Part shown: in pieces, positions 1-7,884 of the stretch
Numbering within the stretch: the first letter of the stretch is position 1
Layout of the letters: the number at the start of each line of letters is the position of its first letter
Assembly: GCF_009600885.1 (NCBI RefSeq)
Contig: NZ_VCLA01000105.1
Location: 10,363-74,362, forward strand
Origin: Streptomyces jumonjinensis
Lineage (GTDB): Bacteria; Actinomycetota; Actinomycetes; Streptomycetales; Streptomycetaceae
Direction: 5' to 3'
Length of the DNA: 64,000 bases
Program-made: the position numbers and the translations under genes
The notes under the pieces: model-generated
Databases searched by the model: none
What the model saw: only the letters and a program-made list of their open reading frames with translations
What the model was told of the DNA's origin: nothing

Positions 1-250
1 CGGGCGGCGAGCACCGCGGCGGCCGTGCGCAGAGCGGCGAGATGGGCCGTGGCGTACCGCTCGTTGGGCGTTTCGAGGGCGGCGGCCTCATCGAGGCCGG
101 TGCGGGCCTGGGCGAGCAGACCGAGGGCGGCGGGCGGCGCCGAGGCGCGGCGCGGGACGGGGTGCACATCGCTCGCGGGCCCCGCCGCCGGGGGGACAGG
201 TCCGGCGGTACGACGCCGGTGCGCGGCTGCCGTGGGACGGCTGGCCATGA
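1..250 (-). CDS. SAV_6107-family HEPN-domain protein (N-terminal part)
   Basis: The gene runs off the left edge; only the first 83 codons are present, starting at the ATG whose complement lies at 248-250. The N-terminus is Ala/Arg/Pro-rich and probably disordered. It leads into a helical stretch containing GLLAQARTGLDEAAALE, NERYATAHLAALRTAAAVLA, which is the opening of the conserved Streptomyces SAV_6107 HEPN family. HEPN domains are small helical bundles, often RNases or toxin partners, but the catalytic RxxxxH motif would lie outside this window, so no activity is claimed. It is divergent from the ABC/YhgE operon. The family call rests on remembered similarity over this N-terminal piece only. 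Confidence 0.68.
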
Positions 251-371
251 CGAACCTCCTGTCGTCGTGTGACGGCACTGTGGCCGTATGTGTCCATCGT
301 GGGGGACGCCACTGACAATCGGCCCTGACCTGCGCTTTTGCCTCAACAGTCGGGACAGCGCTAACTTTTGC

Positions 372-385
372 ACTGACTAGTCAGT
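372..385. promoter_or_regulatory. Perfect 14-bp palindrome, probable TetR operator
   Basis: ACTGACTAGTCAGT is exactly self-complementary and lies 20 bp before the GTG of the ABC-type ATPase gene. Such palindromes with a central TAGTCA-like core are typical TetR-family operators. The TetR gene ends the same operon (3301-3984), so autoregulation is the simplest reading. The site probably overlaps the -10 region. Binding itself is inferred. Confidence 0.6.
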
Positions 386-404
386 CTAAAAGAGGGGGAA
401 GTGC

Positions 405-1229
405 GTGGACAGCCCGCACGGGGCGGCGGTCGTCGCAGAGGGGTTCGGGCTCAAGGGCCCGCGCGGCTGGGCGTTCCGCTCGGTGGACATCGACGCGGAA
501 CCCGGCTCGCTCATCGCGATCGAGGGACCGTCCGGCTCCGGCCGCACCTGTCTGCTGCTGGCGCTCACCGGCCGGATGCGCCCGGCCGAAGGCCGCGCCG
601 AGGTCGGCGGGCTGGCGCTGCCGCGCAGGATGGCCGCCGTCCGCAGGATCAGCGCGCTCGGCCCCGTACCGGCCGTGAGCGAGCTCGAACCCGCGCTGAC
701 GGTCGCGGAGCATCTGCGCGAGCGGGCCCTGCTCCAGCGCCGGTTCGACGGCTCGCTGCGGTTTCTGCTGCGCTCCCGCGCGGACCGGTCCGCCGAGGCC
801 CGGGGCCGGATCGAGGACGCGCTGGCCGCCGCCGGTCTCGACCCGGACACGCTCCCCAAGGGCGAGCGCACCCCCGTACGCGATCTGGAGCGCCTCCAGG
901 CGCTGCGGCTCTCCATCGCCCTCGCCCTGATCGGACGCCCCCGGCTGCTCGGCGTCGACGACGCCGATCTCAAGCTGTCCGACAGCGAGCGGGCCGAGGG
1001 CTGGCGACTGCTGCGCTCGGTCGCGGAGTCGGGGACGACGGTGCTCGCGGTGTGCAGCCAGGCGCCCGAGGGAACGACGGTCGTCCGCGCGGACACGGCG
1101 GCCCCCGCCCCCGCCCACGCCACAGCCGACGACGGCAACGACAGCGACAGCGACAGCGACAGCGACAGCCACACCGGTGACGACGAGGAGGAGACGGCCG
1201 ATGCGTTCGCCGAGACTGGCCGCGCTTGA
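405..1229 (+). CDS. Degenerate ABC-transporter ATP-binding protein
   Basis: 274 aa with a GTG start chosen because AGAGGGGGA at 391-399 gives a well spaced ribosome site. The fold is ABC-ATPase-like: a Walker A-type loop GPSGSGRT at residues 41-48 has Arg instead of the catalytic Lys, a Walker B-like LLGVDD follows further on, and the LSGGQ signature is replaced by a sequence around DLERLQALRL. The C-terminal tail is an acidic Asp-Ser repeat. The gene overlaps the next one (YhgE/Pip, start 1201) by 29 bp, so the two are translationally coupled. It probably works with that membrane protein, perhaps as a nucleotide-binding or regulatory partner. With the altered P-loop and signature, ATP hydrolysis is doubtful. 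Confidence 0.78.
   Translation: MDSPHGAAVVAEGFGLKGPRGWAFRSVDIDAEPGSLIAIEGPSGSGRTCLLLALTGRMRPAEGRAEVGGLALPRRMAAVRRISALGPVPAVSELEPALTVAEHLRERALLQRRFDGSLRFLLRSRADRSAEARGRIEDALAAAGLDPDTLPKGERTPVRDLERLQALRLSIALALIGRPRLLGVDDADLKLSDSERAEGWRLLRSVAESGTTVLAVCSQAPEGTTVVRADTAAPAPAHATADDGNDSDSDSDSDSHTGDDEEETADAFAETGRA
1140..1169 (+). repeat. Hexanucleotide microsatellite (GACAGC)x5
   Basis: Five perfect tandem copies of GACAGC encode the Asp-Ser repeat near the C-terminus of the ABC-type protein. Being a multiple of three, copy-number changes keep the reading frame. Confidence 0.95.
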
Positions 1230-3288
1230 GTTGAGGCGGTTCGGCAGGGGCAAGCTGCCCCGGGCCGCCGTGGTCGCGATCGTGCTGCTGCCGCTGCTGT
1301 ACAGCGCGCTGTACCTCTGGTCCTTCTGGGATCCGTACGGACGGCTCGACCGCATCCCCGTCGCCCTCGTCAACGACGACAAGGGCGCCAAGGCCGACGG
1401 CGAGAAGGTCGCCGCGGGCGATGAGATCGCCAAGGGCCTGCGCGACAGCGAGGTCTTCGACTGGCACGAGGTCAGCGCGGCCGAGGCCCGCAAGGGCGTC
1501 GAGGACGGCGCGTACTACCTCTCGCTGACCATGCCGAAGGACTTCAGCGAGCGGGTCGCCTCCAGTTCGGGCGACTCGCCGCAGACCGGTGCTCTCCAGG
1601 TCCGCACGAACGACGCCAACAACTACATCGTCGGGCAGGTCTCCCGCACCGTCTTCGCCGAGGTGCGCACCGCCGCGTCCACCAAGGCGTCCCGCTCGTT
1701 CCTGGACCGGATCTTCATCTCCTTCTCGGACATCCATGACGCGACCGCGGACGCCGCCAAGGGCGCGGACGACCTCAAGGGCGGCATCGGAAAGGCGAAG
1801 GACGCCTCCGGGGAGCTCGCGAACGGTCTGAAGAGCGCCAAGGACAACACCGGCAAACTGGCGGGCGGGCTGGCCACGCTCACCCAGGGCGCGAGCGATC
1901 TGGAGTCCCTCTCGCACCAGATCGCGAGCGGCACCCAGGCGCTCTCCGACAAGGTGAACGCCTATGCCTCGGACGTACGCCCGTTCCTGGAGAAGAACGG
2001 AACCTCGATCGCCGACACGGCCCGGCTGGCCGCCGACTCCGCGCAGGTGATCCGCGACGACCTCGGCGCCCTGGCGGACTCCGCGCCCACCGCGGCGACC
2101 GAGGCCCAGAAGTCGGCCGACGCGCTGACGGCGCTCCATCAGGAGCAGTGCGTGGACGCGGCGGAGCCCGACGCCGCCGCCTGCCCCGCCCTGGAACGCG
2201 CCGCGACCACCGCCGCCGACGCCGCCGAGAACGTGGCCGGGGTCAGCGCCTTCGTCCAGGGCAACAAGGACGGTCTGACGGAACTGGACGGCCGCCTCGC
2301 CGACTTCCAGCAGAAGGCGACGGACCTCGCCGAGCGCGCGCCCGGTCTGGACAAGGACCTGACGACGGCCATCGACAAGATCAACACTCTCAACACGGGT
2401 GCCGGGGCGCTGTCCCAGGGCGCCGCCGAGCTGCACACCGGTCTGACCGGCGCGCGCACCGGCTCCAGCGAGATCGACAGCGGTGTGGGCAAGCTCCGCG
2501 AGGGCGCCGGGGACCTGGACGGCGGGATGTTCAAACTCGTCGACGGCTCGGCCGAGCTGGCCGGCGGTCTGCACGACGGCGTGGCGAAGATCCCCGACTA
2601 CGACGAGAAGGACCGCGACCGGCGTACGGAGGTGATGGCCGATCCCGTGAAGCTGGCCAGCCAGACCCTGAACAAGGCGCCCAACTACGGCACCGGGTTC
2701 GCCCCGTACTTCATCCCGCTCTCCCTCTGGGTCGGCGCGATGGTCGCGTACATGATCATCCAGCCGATGAACCGGCGCGCGCTCGCCGCGGGCGGCTCCG
2801 CCTGGCGGATCGCGCTGGCGGGCTGGCTGCCGGTGGTGGCCATCGGACTGGTCCAGGTCGGGGTGCTGATGGCGGTGCTGCACTGGTCGCTGGGGCTGAA
2901 GACGGCGCACGCCGCCGGAACGGTCGCCTTCCTCGCCCTCGTCGTCTGCTGTTTCGCCTCGATCATCCAATGGCTCAACGCCCGCTTCGGGGCCGCCGGG
3001 CGGATTCTCGTCCTGGCCGTGCTGATGCTCCAGCTGACCTCGGCCGGCGGCACCTATCCCGTACAGACCAGTCCGGCGTTCTTCAACGCCATCCACCCCT
3101 TCCTCCCGATGAGCTATGTGGTGGAGGCGCTGCGCAGGCTGATCACCGGCGGCGGTCTCGAACCGGTGTGGCAGGCGAGCGCGGTTCTGCTCGCCTTCAC
3201 CGCGGGCGCGCTGGCGCTCACCGCCCTGACCGCGCGGCGCAAACAGGTGTGGACGCTCGACCGGCTCCATCCCGAACTGAGCCTGTGA
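1201..3288 (+). CDS. YhgE/Pip family membrane protein
   Basis: 695 aa. ATG 1201 is preferred to the in-frame GTG at 1177 because GAGGAGGA lies just upstream of it. Layout: one N-terminal membrane helix (AVVAIVLLPLLYSALYLWSF), a large extracytoplasmic region of about 450 residues rich in Ala/Lys/Asp heptad-like repeats (DLKGGIGKAKDASGELANGL), then five to six C-terminal membrane helices of ABC-2 permease type ending about residue 690. This is the YhgE/Pip architecture (phage-infection-protein homologues, also linked to type VII secretion and export). It is flanked by a degenerate ABC ATPase and a TetR regulator, suggesting an inducible export or envelope-stress function. The substrate is unknown. 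Confidence 0.9.
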   Translation: MRSPRLAALELRRFGRGKLPRAAVVAIVLLPLLYSALYLWSFWDPYGRLDRIPVALVNDDKGAKADGEKVAAGDEIAKGLRDSEVFDWHEVSAAEARKGVEDGAYYLSLTMPKDFSERVASSSGDSPQTGALQVRTNDANNYIVGQVSRTVFAEVRTAASTKASRSFLDRIFISFSDIHDATADAAKGADDLKGGIGKAKDASGELANGLKSAKDNTGKLAGGLATLTQGASDLESLSHQIASGTQALSDKVNAYASDVRPFLEKNGTSIADTARLAADSAQVIRDDLGALADSAPTAATEAQKSADALTALHQEQCVDAAEPDAAACPALERAATTAADAAENVAGVSAFVQGNKDGLTELDGRLADFQQKATDLAERAPGLDKDLTTAIDKINTLNTGAGALSQGAAELHTGLTGARTGSSEIDSGVGKLREGAGDLDGGMFKLVDGSAELAGGLHDGVAKIPDYDEKDRDRRTEVMADPVKLASQTLNKAPNYGTGFAPYFIPLSLWVGAMVAYMIIQPMNRRALAAGGSAWRIALAGWLPVVAIGLVQVGVLMAVLHWSLGLKTAHAAGTVAFLALVVCCFASIIQWLNARFGAAGRILVLAVLMLQLTSAGGTYPVQTSPAFFNAIHPFLPMSYVVEALRRLITGGGLEPVWQASAVLLAFTAGALALTALTARRKQVWTLDRLHPELSL

Positions 3289-3300
3289 GCGGCTGAGCCC

Positions 3301-3984
3301 ATGAGCGATCCGGCCCGCGCCGCGAACACCCCTGTGAAACCCGTGAGACCTGTGAGAATCGACACCATGGACGCGAAGGACAACAGCAGCAGCAGACGCC
3401 GGGCGACTCGGGCGAAGCTCTACGAGGCCGCGGTGACGCTCATCGCGGAGCAGGGGTTCTCGGCGACCACGGTGGACGAGATCGCCGAGCGCGCCGGAGT
3501 GGCGAAGGGCACGGTCTACTACAACTTCAAGAGCAAGTCGGAGTTGTTCGAGGAGTTGTTGCGGTACGGCGTCGGTCTGCTGACCGCCTCGCTGCAGTCC
3601 GCCGCCGACGAGACGGCGGAGCGCGGCGGCGGCAAGGTCGAGGCCCTGGACGCGATGATCAGGGCCGGCCTGGTCTTCATCGACCGCTATCCGGCCTTCA
3701 CCCAGCTGTACGTGGCCGAGCTGTGGCGCACCAACCGGGCGTGGCAGTCCACGCTGCTGGTGGTGCGTCAGCAGGCGGTCGCGGTGGTCGAGACGGTGCT
3801 GCGGGAGGCCGTGGAGAGCGGTGAGCTGAGCGAGGAGATCGATATTCCGCTCACCGCGGCGGCGCTGGTGGGGATGGTGCTGGTGGCGGCGCTGGACTGG
3901 CAGTCCTTCCAGCGGGAGCGGTCGCTGGACGATGTGCACGGGGCGCTCTCACTGCTGTTGCACGGGCGGGTGAGCGGTCGCTGA
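3301..3984 (+). CDS. TetR/AcrR family transcriptional regulator
   Basis: 227 aa from ATG 3301, or 205 aa from ATG 3367; neither has a strong ribosome site, and the second fits the usual TetR length better. The N-terminal helix-turn-helix is clear: GFSATTVDEIAERAGVAKGT followed by VYYNFKSKSELFEELL. The remaining helical domain should bind a ligand and dimerise. It lies 12 bp after the YhgE/Pip gene in the same operon, and the perfect palindrome at 372-385 is its likely operator, giving negative autoregulation of the ATPase/YhgE/TetR unit. The inducer is not predictable. The DNA before 3367 holds short CCTGTGA/CCGTGAGA repeats, which adds to doubt about the upstream start. Confidence 0.93.
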   Translation: MSDPARAANTPVKPVRPVRIDTMDAKDNSSSRRRATRAKLYEAAVTLIAEQGFSATTVDEIAERAGVAKGTVYYNFKSKSELFEELLRYGVGLLTASLQSAADETAERGGGKVEALDAMIRAGLVFIDRYPAFTQLYVAELWRTNRAWQSTLLVVRQQAVAVVETVLREAVESGELSEEIDIPLTAAALVGMVLVAALDWQSFQRERSLDDVHGALSLLLHGRVSGR

Positions 3985-4015
3985 AGCCGGGCCCGTGAAC
4001 GGGGCGGCATGACGA

Positions 4016-4069
4016 GAAGGCGCCGGTACGGCGGGGCTCCCCCGAGCCTCCTGCCGTACCGGCGCCTTC
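4016..4069 (+). terminator. Strong stem-loop terminator after tetR
   Basis: A perfect 17-bp stem (4016-4032 with 4053-4069) encloses a 20-nt loop, 31 bp after the tetR stop, followed by a pyrimidine-rich GTTTCCCC stretch. It should end the ATPase/YhgE/TetR transcript. Confidence 0.85.
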
Positions 4070-4442
4070 CGTTTCCCCGTTCGTGCCCCCGTGCCTCCGT
4101 GCCTCCGTGCCTCCGTTTCTCCCCCGTTCGCTCCCCCGCTGCTTCCCCCCGGTCCTTCCCCCGTTTCCTTCCCCCCGGTCTTTCCCCCGCTTCCTTTCCC
4201 TGGTCTCCCCCGATTTTTCCCCCGCTGTCGCCCGGCGCCCCCGCACCCGGCCCGGGGGAGCCGCGCCGTTCCGCCGCCCCGTGCCGGCGGTACCGGCGCC
4301 GCGCCCTCCCGTGGCCCTTACTCTTCCGTCCGCCGGGCCGCCGCCCATCCGCGCGGGTACTCATCTCACGGCTGGGTAGCCGTACTCAGCCGTCCGCGCC
4401 GGTACCCGGCCTCCCGGGCCGGAGGCTGGTTACGATCACCCC
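4070..4442. other. Gene-free strand-asymmetric polypyrimidine region
   Basis: No credible gene is seen here. From about 4070 to 4230 the top strand is almost pure C/T, with the tandem unit GTGCCTCC repeated near 4084-4110 and many CCCCCGTTTC-like runs. The rest is GC-rich spacer leading to the DUF4126 gene. Reading frames through it are low-complexity Pro/Ser or Arg/Gly strings and are not supported as proteins. Confidence 0.6.
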
Positions 4443-5054
4443 GTGTCCGTACTCCCTCTCGTCTTCACGAGCGGCTGGGCCAGCGGGATCAACGCCTACG
4501 CCGTGGTCCTGCTGCTGGGCCTCTTCGGCGCCACCGGTCTCAGCGACGAGGTGCCGGAGGCGCTCCAGCGCACGGATGTGCTGATCGCCGCCGGGGTGCT
4601 CTTCCTCTGTGAGGCGGTGGCGGACCGGATCCCCTATGTCGACTCGGTGTGGGACTCGGTCCACACCGTCATCCGGCCGGTCGCCGGGGCCGTCGTCGCC
4701 GCGCTGCTGGCCGGTGAGAGCGGTTCGCTGCCGGAGCTCGCCGCCGGCGCGGTGGGCGGCTCGACCGCGCTGGCGAGCCATCTGGTCAAGGCGGGCACCC
4801 GGATGGCGGTCAACACGTCGCCGGAGCCTTTCAGCAATATCGCCGTGAGCACGGCGGAGGATCTGAGCGTCGCCGGGGTCCTCACCTTCGCGGTCTTCAA
4901 CCCGGTGGCAGCCGCGGTCGTCGCCGGGACCCTGCTGGTGCTGGGCATCTGCGCGGTGGCCCTGATGGCGTCCCGGATCCGGCGGTTCCGCAGACGCAGG
5001 GCACAGCGCCGGGAGGAGCGGCGGCTGGCGGCGACGATCCGGTCGCGGGAGTAG
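4443..5054 (+). CDS. DUF4126 domain integral membrane protein
   Basis: 203 aa from GTG 4443. The sequence opens with FTSGWASGINAYAVVLLLGL, the hallmark of DUF4126, and continues with several hydrophobic segments (for example VLIAAGVLFLCEAVADRIPY and PVAGAVVAALLAGE) and a basic Arg-rich cytoplasmic tail. About five membrane helices are predictable by eye. No enzymatic motif is present and the family has no firmly known function. It precedes the CrtI-like gene by 58 bp but the latter seems to have its own promoter. Confidence 0.85.
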   Translation: MSVLPLVFTSGWASGINAYAVVLLLGLFGATGLSDEVPEALQRTDVLIAAGVLFLCEAVADRIPYVDSVWDSVHTVIRPVAGAVVAALLAGESGSLPELAAGAVGGSTALASHLVKAGTRMAVNTSPEPFSNIAVSTAEDLSVAGVLTFAVFNPVAAAVVAGTLLVLGICAVALMASRIRRFRRRRAQRREERRLAATIRSRE

Positions 5055-5099
5055 ACCGGCTGGTCACGGGGGTGCGGAGGGAATGTCAGTGGCGGTCGG

Positions 5100-5105
5100 T
5101 AGAGT
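5100..5105 (+). promoter_or_regulatory. -10 box of a probable leaderless transcript (CrtI-like gene)
   Basis: TAGAGT sits exactly 7 bases before ATG 5113. In Streptomyces TANNNT at this spacing puts the transcription start on the A of the start codon. No clear -35 hexamer is seen. This spacing is the reason for choosing ATG 5113 as the start. Confidence 0.55.
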
Positions 5106-5112
5106 CGCTGGC

Positions 5113-6615
5113 ATGGCACGGATTGCGGTGATCGGCGCTGGCATGGGCGCGATGGCGGCGGCTGCCCGGCTGGCCGTGGCAGGCCACCGGGTGACGGTGT
5201 ACGAGCGTTCGGCGACCTATGGCGGCGCGGTGGGCTCCTTCGAGCGGGAGGGCTTCGTCTTCGACACCGGGCCGGCTCTGCTGCATCTGCCGGCCGTGTG
5301 GCGGGATCTGTTTCTCAAGACCGGCCGGGAGCCGCTGGAGAAATGCGTCGGCCTGGTCCAGGTCGATCCGGCGAGCAGACATCTCTTCGCGGACGGCGCC
5401 GAGGTCTCCCTGCCGAACGCCTCGCGGGCGGGCATCGTCTCCGCGCTGGAGGCCGCGCTGGGCGCGGGCGCCGGTGAGCGGTGGGGGGAGTTCCTGGGAC
5501 GGGCCCGGGACGCCTGGGACCGCTCCCGGCGACCACTGCTCGAAGAGCCGCTCTGGTCCGACTGGCGGATGCTGGAGCGCGACCCCTATCCCGCGCCGAG
5601 ACAGCGCAGACTGCTGCGCTCCCGGCAGGCGTCCACGGTCGCGGAGATCGGCGCGTGGGAGCTGGCCGACCCCCGGCTCGCCGCCCTGCTGGAGGGCTGT
5701 GCGCTGGGGTATGGACTGGACCCCCGGCATGCCCCGGCGAGCGCCGCGCTGCTGCCCTATATGGAGCAGACCTTCGGCAGCTGGTATGTCGAGGGCGGGC
5801 TGCGGGAGCTGGCCCGCGCGGTGTACGAGAGATGTCTGGCCCGGCGAGTGGAGTTCGTCTTCGGGGCGGAGGTGACGGCGGTCGTGGAGCGGGACGGCCG
5901 GGCGGCGGGCGTCGAGCTGGCGGACGGCACGGCGGTGGACGCCGACCATGTGGTCGCGGGCGCCGACGCGGCCGGGCTGGTGGGGCGCGAGCTCTGGAAG
6001 GACGGCGACATCCGGCCGCGGCAGGAGGCGGGCGGTGAGCCGCTGCCCGGCAGATTCACCGTGCTGCTCGCGCTGCGCGGGGCCGGATCGCCGACCGCGC
6101 ACCGGAGTGTGGTGCACTCCCCCGACACCGGAGCGGAGGCCGCCGCCGTCTTCGGCGGCCGGGTCGCCGAGCTGCCCACGGTCACGGTGCTGCGGCCGGA
6201 CGATCCCCGGACCCGGCCGGACGGCGGCCATGAGGCGGTCTCCGTCTCGGCGACCGTGGCGGGGCACGGCGGATCGGTCGACTGGCACGACAAGGCGCTG
6301 CGCGAGCGGTACGCGGAGGTGCTGATCGATACGGCGGAGCGCGCGTTCGCCGGAGAGACCGCCGCCGGGGGGATACGCGAGCGGCTGCTGTGGCAGGAGA
6401 TCCTCACGCCCGCCGAGACGGGGCGGATATCCCCGCCCTCGCTGGCCGGGCCGGGGGGCCGTCATCTGCACCCGGCGAACACCACCGGGCTGCCGGGCCT
6501 GTATCTGGTGGGCGGGCTGGCCCACCCGGGCGGCGGGCTGGCCCATGCCGGAATGTCCGGTGCGCTGGTCGCGGGGCTGATCGTGGAGGGCCCGGGTTTC
6601 CGGGGCTCGCAGTGA
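5113..6615 (+). CDS. FAD-dependent oxidoreductase, phytoene-desaturase (CrtI) family
   Basis: 500 aa from ATG 5113; in-frame ATG 5083 and GTG 5089 exist but the first has almost no spacing to GGAGGG. The N-terminus is a Rossmann FAD-binding fold (AVIGAGMGAMAAAARLA) followed by VTVYERSATYGGAVGSF and FDTGPALLHLP, as in CrtI-like desaturases/isomerases. The C-terminus has the matching FAD-contact motif GLYLVGGLAHPGGGLAHAGM. Unlike real phytoene desaturases there are no carotenoid genes nearby, so the substrate is unknown. Orthologues are core genes in Streptomyces. Alternative family names would be protoporphyrinogen-oxidase-like or amine-oxidase-like flavoprotein. Confidence 0.88.
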   Translation: MARIAVIGAGMGAMAAAARLAVAGHRVTVYERSATYGGAVGSFEREGFVFDTGPALLHLPAVWRDLFLKTGREPLEKCVGLVQVDPASRHLFADGAEVSLPNASRAGIVSALEAALGAGAGERWGEFLGRARDAWDRSRRPLLEEPLWSDWRMLERDPYPAPRQRRLLRSRQASTVAEIGAWELADPRLAALLEGCALGYGLDPRHAPASAALLPYMEQTFGSWYVEGGLRELARAVYERCLARRVEFVFGAEVTAVVERDGRAAGVELADGTAVDADHVVAGADAAGLVGRELWKDGDIRPRQEAGGEPLPGRFTVLLALRGAGSPTAHRSVVHSPDTGAEAAAVFGGRVAELPTVTVLRPDDPRTRPDGGHEAVSVSATVAGHGGSVDWHDKALRERYAEVLIDTAERAFAGETAAGGIRERLLWQEILTPAETGRISPPSLAGPGGRHLHPANTTGLPGLYLVGGLAHPGGGLAHAGMSGALVAGLIVEGPGFRGSQ

Positions 6616-6897
6616 GCGCCGGGGCGCTGGCGCCCTGACCGGCCGGGGTCCGGCGAAGGGTGCCGGTCCGGGTGCAGGTCCGGTTCGGTTCCGGGTGCCG
6701 GTCCGAGCCAGGTGCCGAGCCGGGTGCCGAGCCGAGCCGTGCGCCGGGCCGTGCGCCCGCTGGGCGGACCGGCTGCCCGGCGGTGAGCTGCGCAGGCCGC
6801 TGACCCGGCGGCGGCCGGCCGAGGCGGAGTACCTGCCCGCGCGCGGGGCCGCCCGCTCCGGGGAGCCGCCCGCTCCGGGCCCGGGGGCCGTCCGGTC

Positions 6898-7833
6898 TCA
6901 GTAGCGGTAGTGCTTGTCGTCGTACTCCGCGTCAAAGCCGTACTGCTGCTGCGACGGCTGCTGCTGCTGCGCACCGTCCTGCCCCGGCTCTTCGGTGTCA
7001 CGCTGCTGGGGCACCCACACCCCGCCGGGGGGTGTGTCCGTGAGCGACTGCTGCTGCTGTGCGTAGTACGGGTCGGTGTCGTACTGCTGCGGGTTGCCGA
7101 AGCTGTCGTACCCCTCGAAGGGGTTGTACTGCTGGCCGCCCGTGTAGGGGGCGGCGTACGGCTCGTACTGCTGCGGGTCGGCGCCGAAGCCGTCCTGGCC
7201 GCCGGGCTGCCCACCGCCGTAGTACGGGTCGTACGGGCCGCCGTAGCTCTCGTCGCCGCCCTGGCCGCCGGGCCCGCCCTGGCCGCTCCGGTCCTGGGCG
7301 TCCTGCTCATAGGACCCGCCGGTGTAGACGCCGTACCCATTGGTGTCGTCCGGCATGGGCTGGGGCTCGTAGACCGGCTCGGGGTCCTGGTGCGCGGAGA
7401 GGGGCTCATAGACCGGCTCGGAGTCCGGGCTGCCGGAGTCCGGGCTGCCGGGGAGCGGCGCGTCGAAGGGCGGGAAGTCCTGCGCGTACGAAGGCGCGGT
7501 CTCCTCCACACCGGAGACGACCAGGGCGGGTTCACGTCCGTCCAGGTCGCCGGACTTGCGGCGGCGGCTGGCTCCGGGCCGGCCGCCGATCGCCCAGCCG
7601 GTGGAGAATCCCCGGCGGAACGAGAGCGTCACATAGGTCTGTCCGGTCGCGAAGGCGATCGCTCCGAGGGCGATCACCACCACGGACCCGATCAGCACCC
7701 CCAGCACGACCCCCAGGAAGCCGCCGAAGGCGAGCAGTCGCCAGCGCAGCCGCGCCTTGTACTGCAGCAGCACCTCACCGAGCAGCCACAGCGCGACGAC
7801 GCCGAACGCGATATAGAGGACCGTCCAGCCCAT
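6898..7833 (-). CDS. Membrane protein with Gln/Tyr/Gly-rich cytoplasmic tail
   Basis: 311 aa, ATG at 7833. Two to three N-terminal membrane helices (VLYIAFGVVALWLLGEVLL; LLAFGGFLGVVLGVLIGSVVV) are followed by a basic linker (RPGASRRRKSG) and about 190 residues of low complexity rich in Gln, Tyr, Gly, Asp and Pro (for example GGQQYNPFEGYDSFGNPQQY), ending in DDKHYRY. No catalytic motif is seen. The tail resembles prion-like or adaptor segments of actinobacterial membrane proteins but there is no specific family match I can name. It ends 51 bp before the metF start-side neighbour; both are on the minus strand, metF upstream, so they may be cotranscribed. Confidence 0.8.
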   Translation of the reverse strand: MGWTVLYIAFGVVALWLLGEVLLQYKARLRWRLLAFGGFLGVVLGVLIGSVVVIALGAIAFATGQTYVTLSFRRGFSTGWAIGGRPGASRRRKSGDLDGREPALVVSGVEETAPSYAQDFPPFDAPLPGSPDSGSPDSEPVYEPLSAHQDPEPVYEPQPMPDDTNGYGVYTGGSYEQDAQDRSGQGGPGGQGGDESYGGPYDPYYGGGQPGGQDGFGADPQQYEPYAAPYTGGQQYNPFEGYDSFGNPQQYDTDPYYAQQQQSLTDTPPGGVWVPQQRDTEEPGQDGAQQQQPSQQQYGFDAEYDDKHYRY

Positions 7834-7884
7834 GCCCGCCCCTCTCCTTCGGCCCCCGCTCCCGTGCGGGGCGGTTCGGGCCGA

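Noticed and set aside
970..3939. A 989-codon open frame on the minus strand opposite the YhgE/Pip and tetR genes
   Set aside because: It is the antisense of well-supported genes; such long open antisense frames are normal at this GC content. Its translation is Arg/Gly/His-rich with no family motif.
5113..6615. Carotenoid biosynthesis cluster
   Set aside because: The CrtI-like flavoprotein is isolated; no crtB, crtE or crtY-like gene is nearby.
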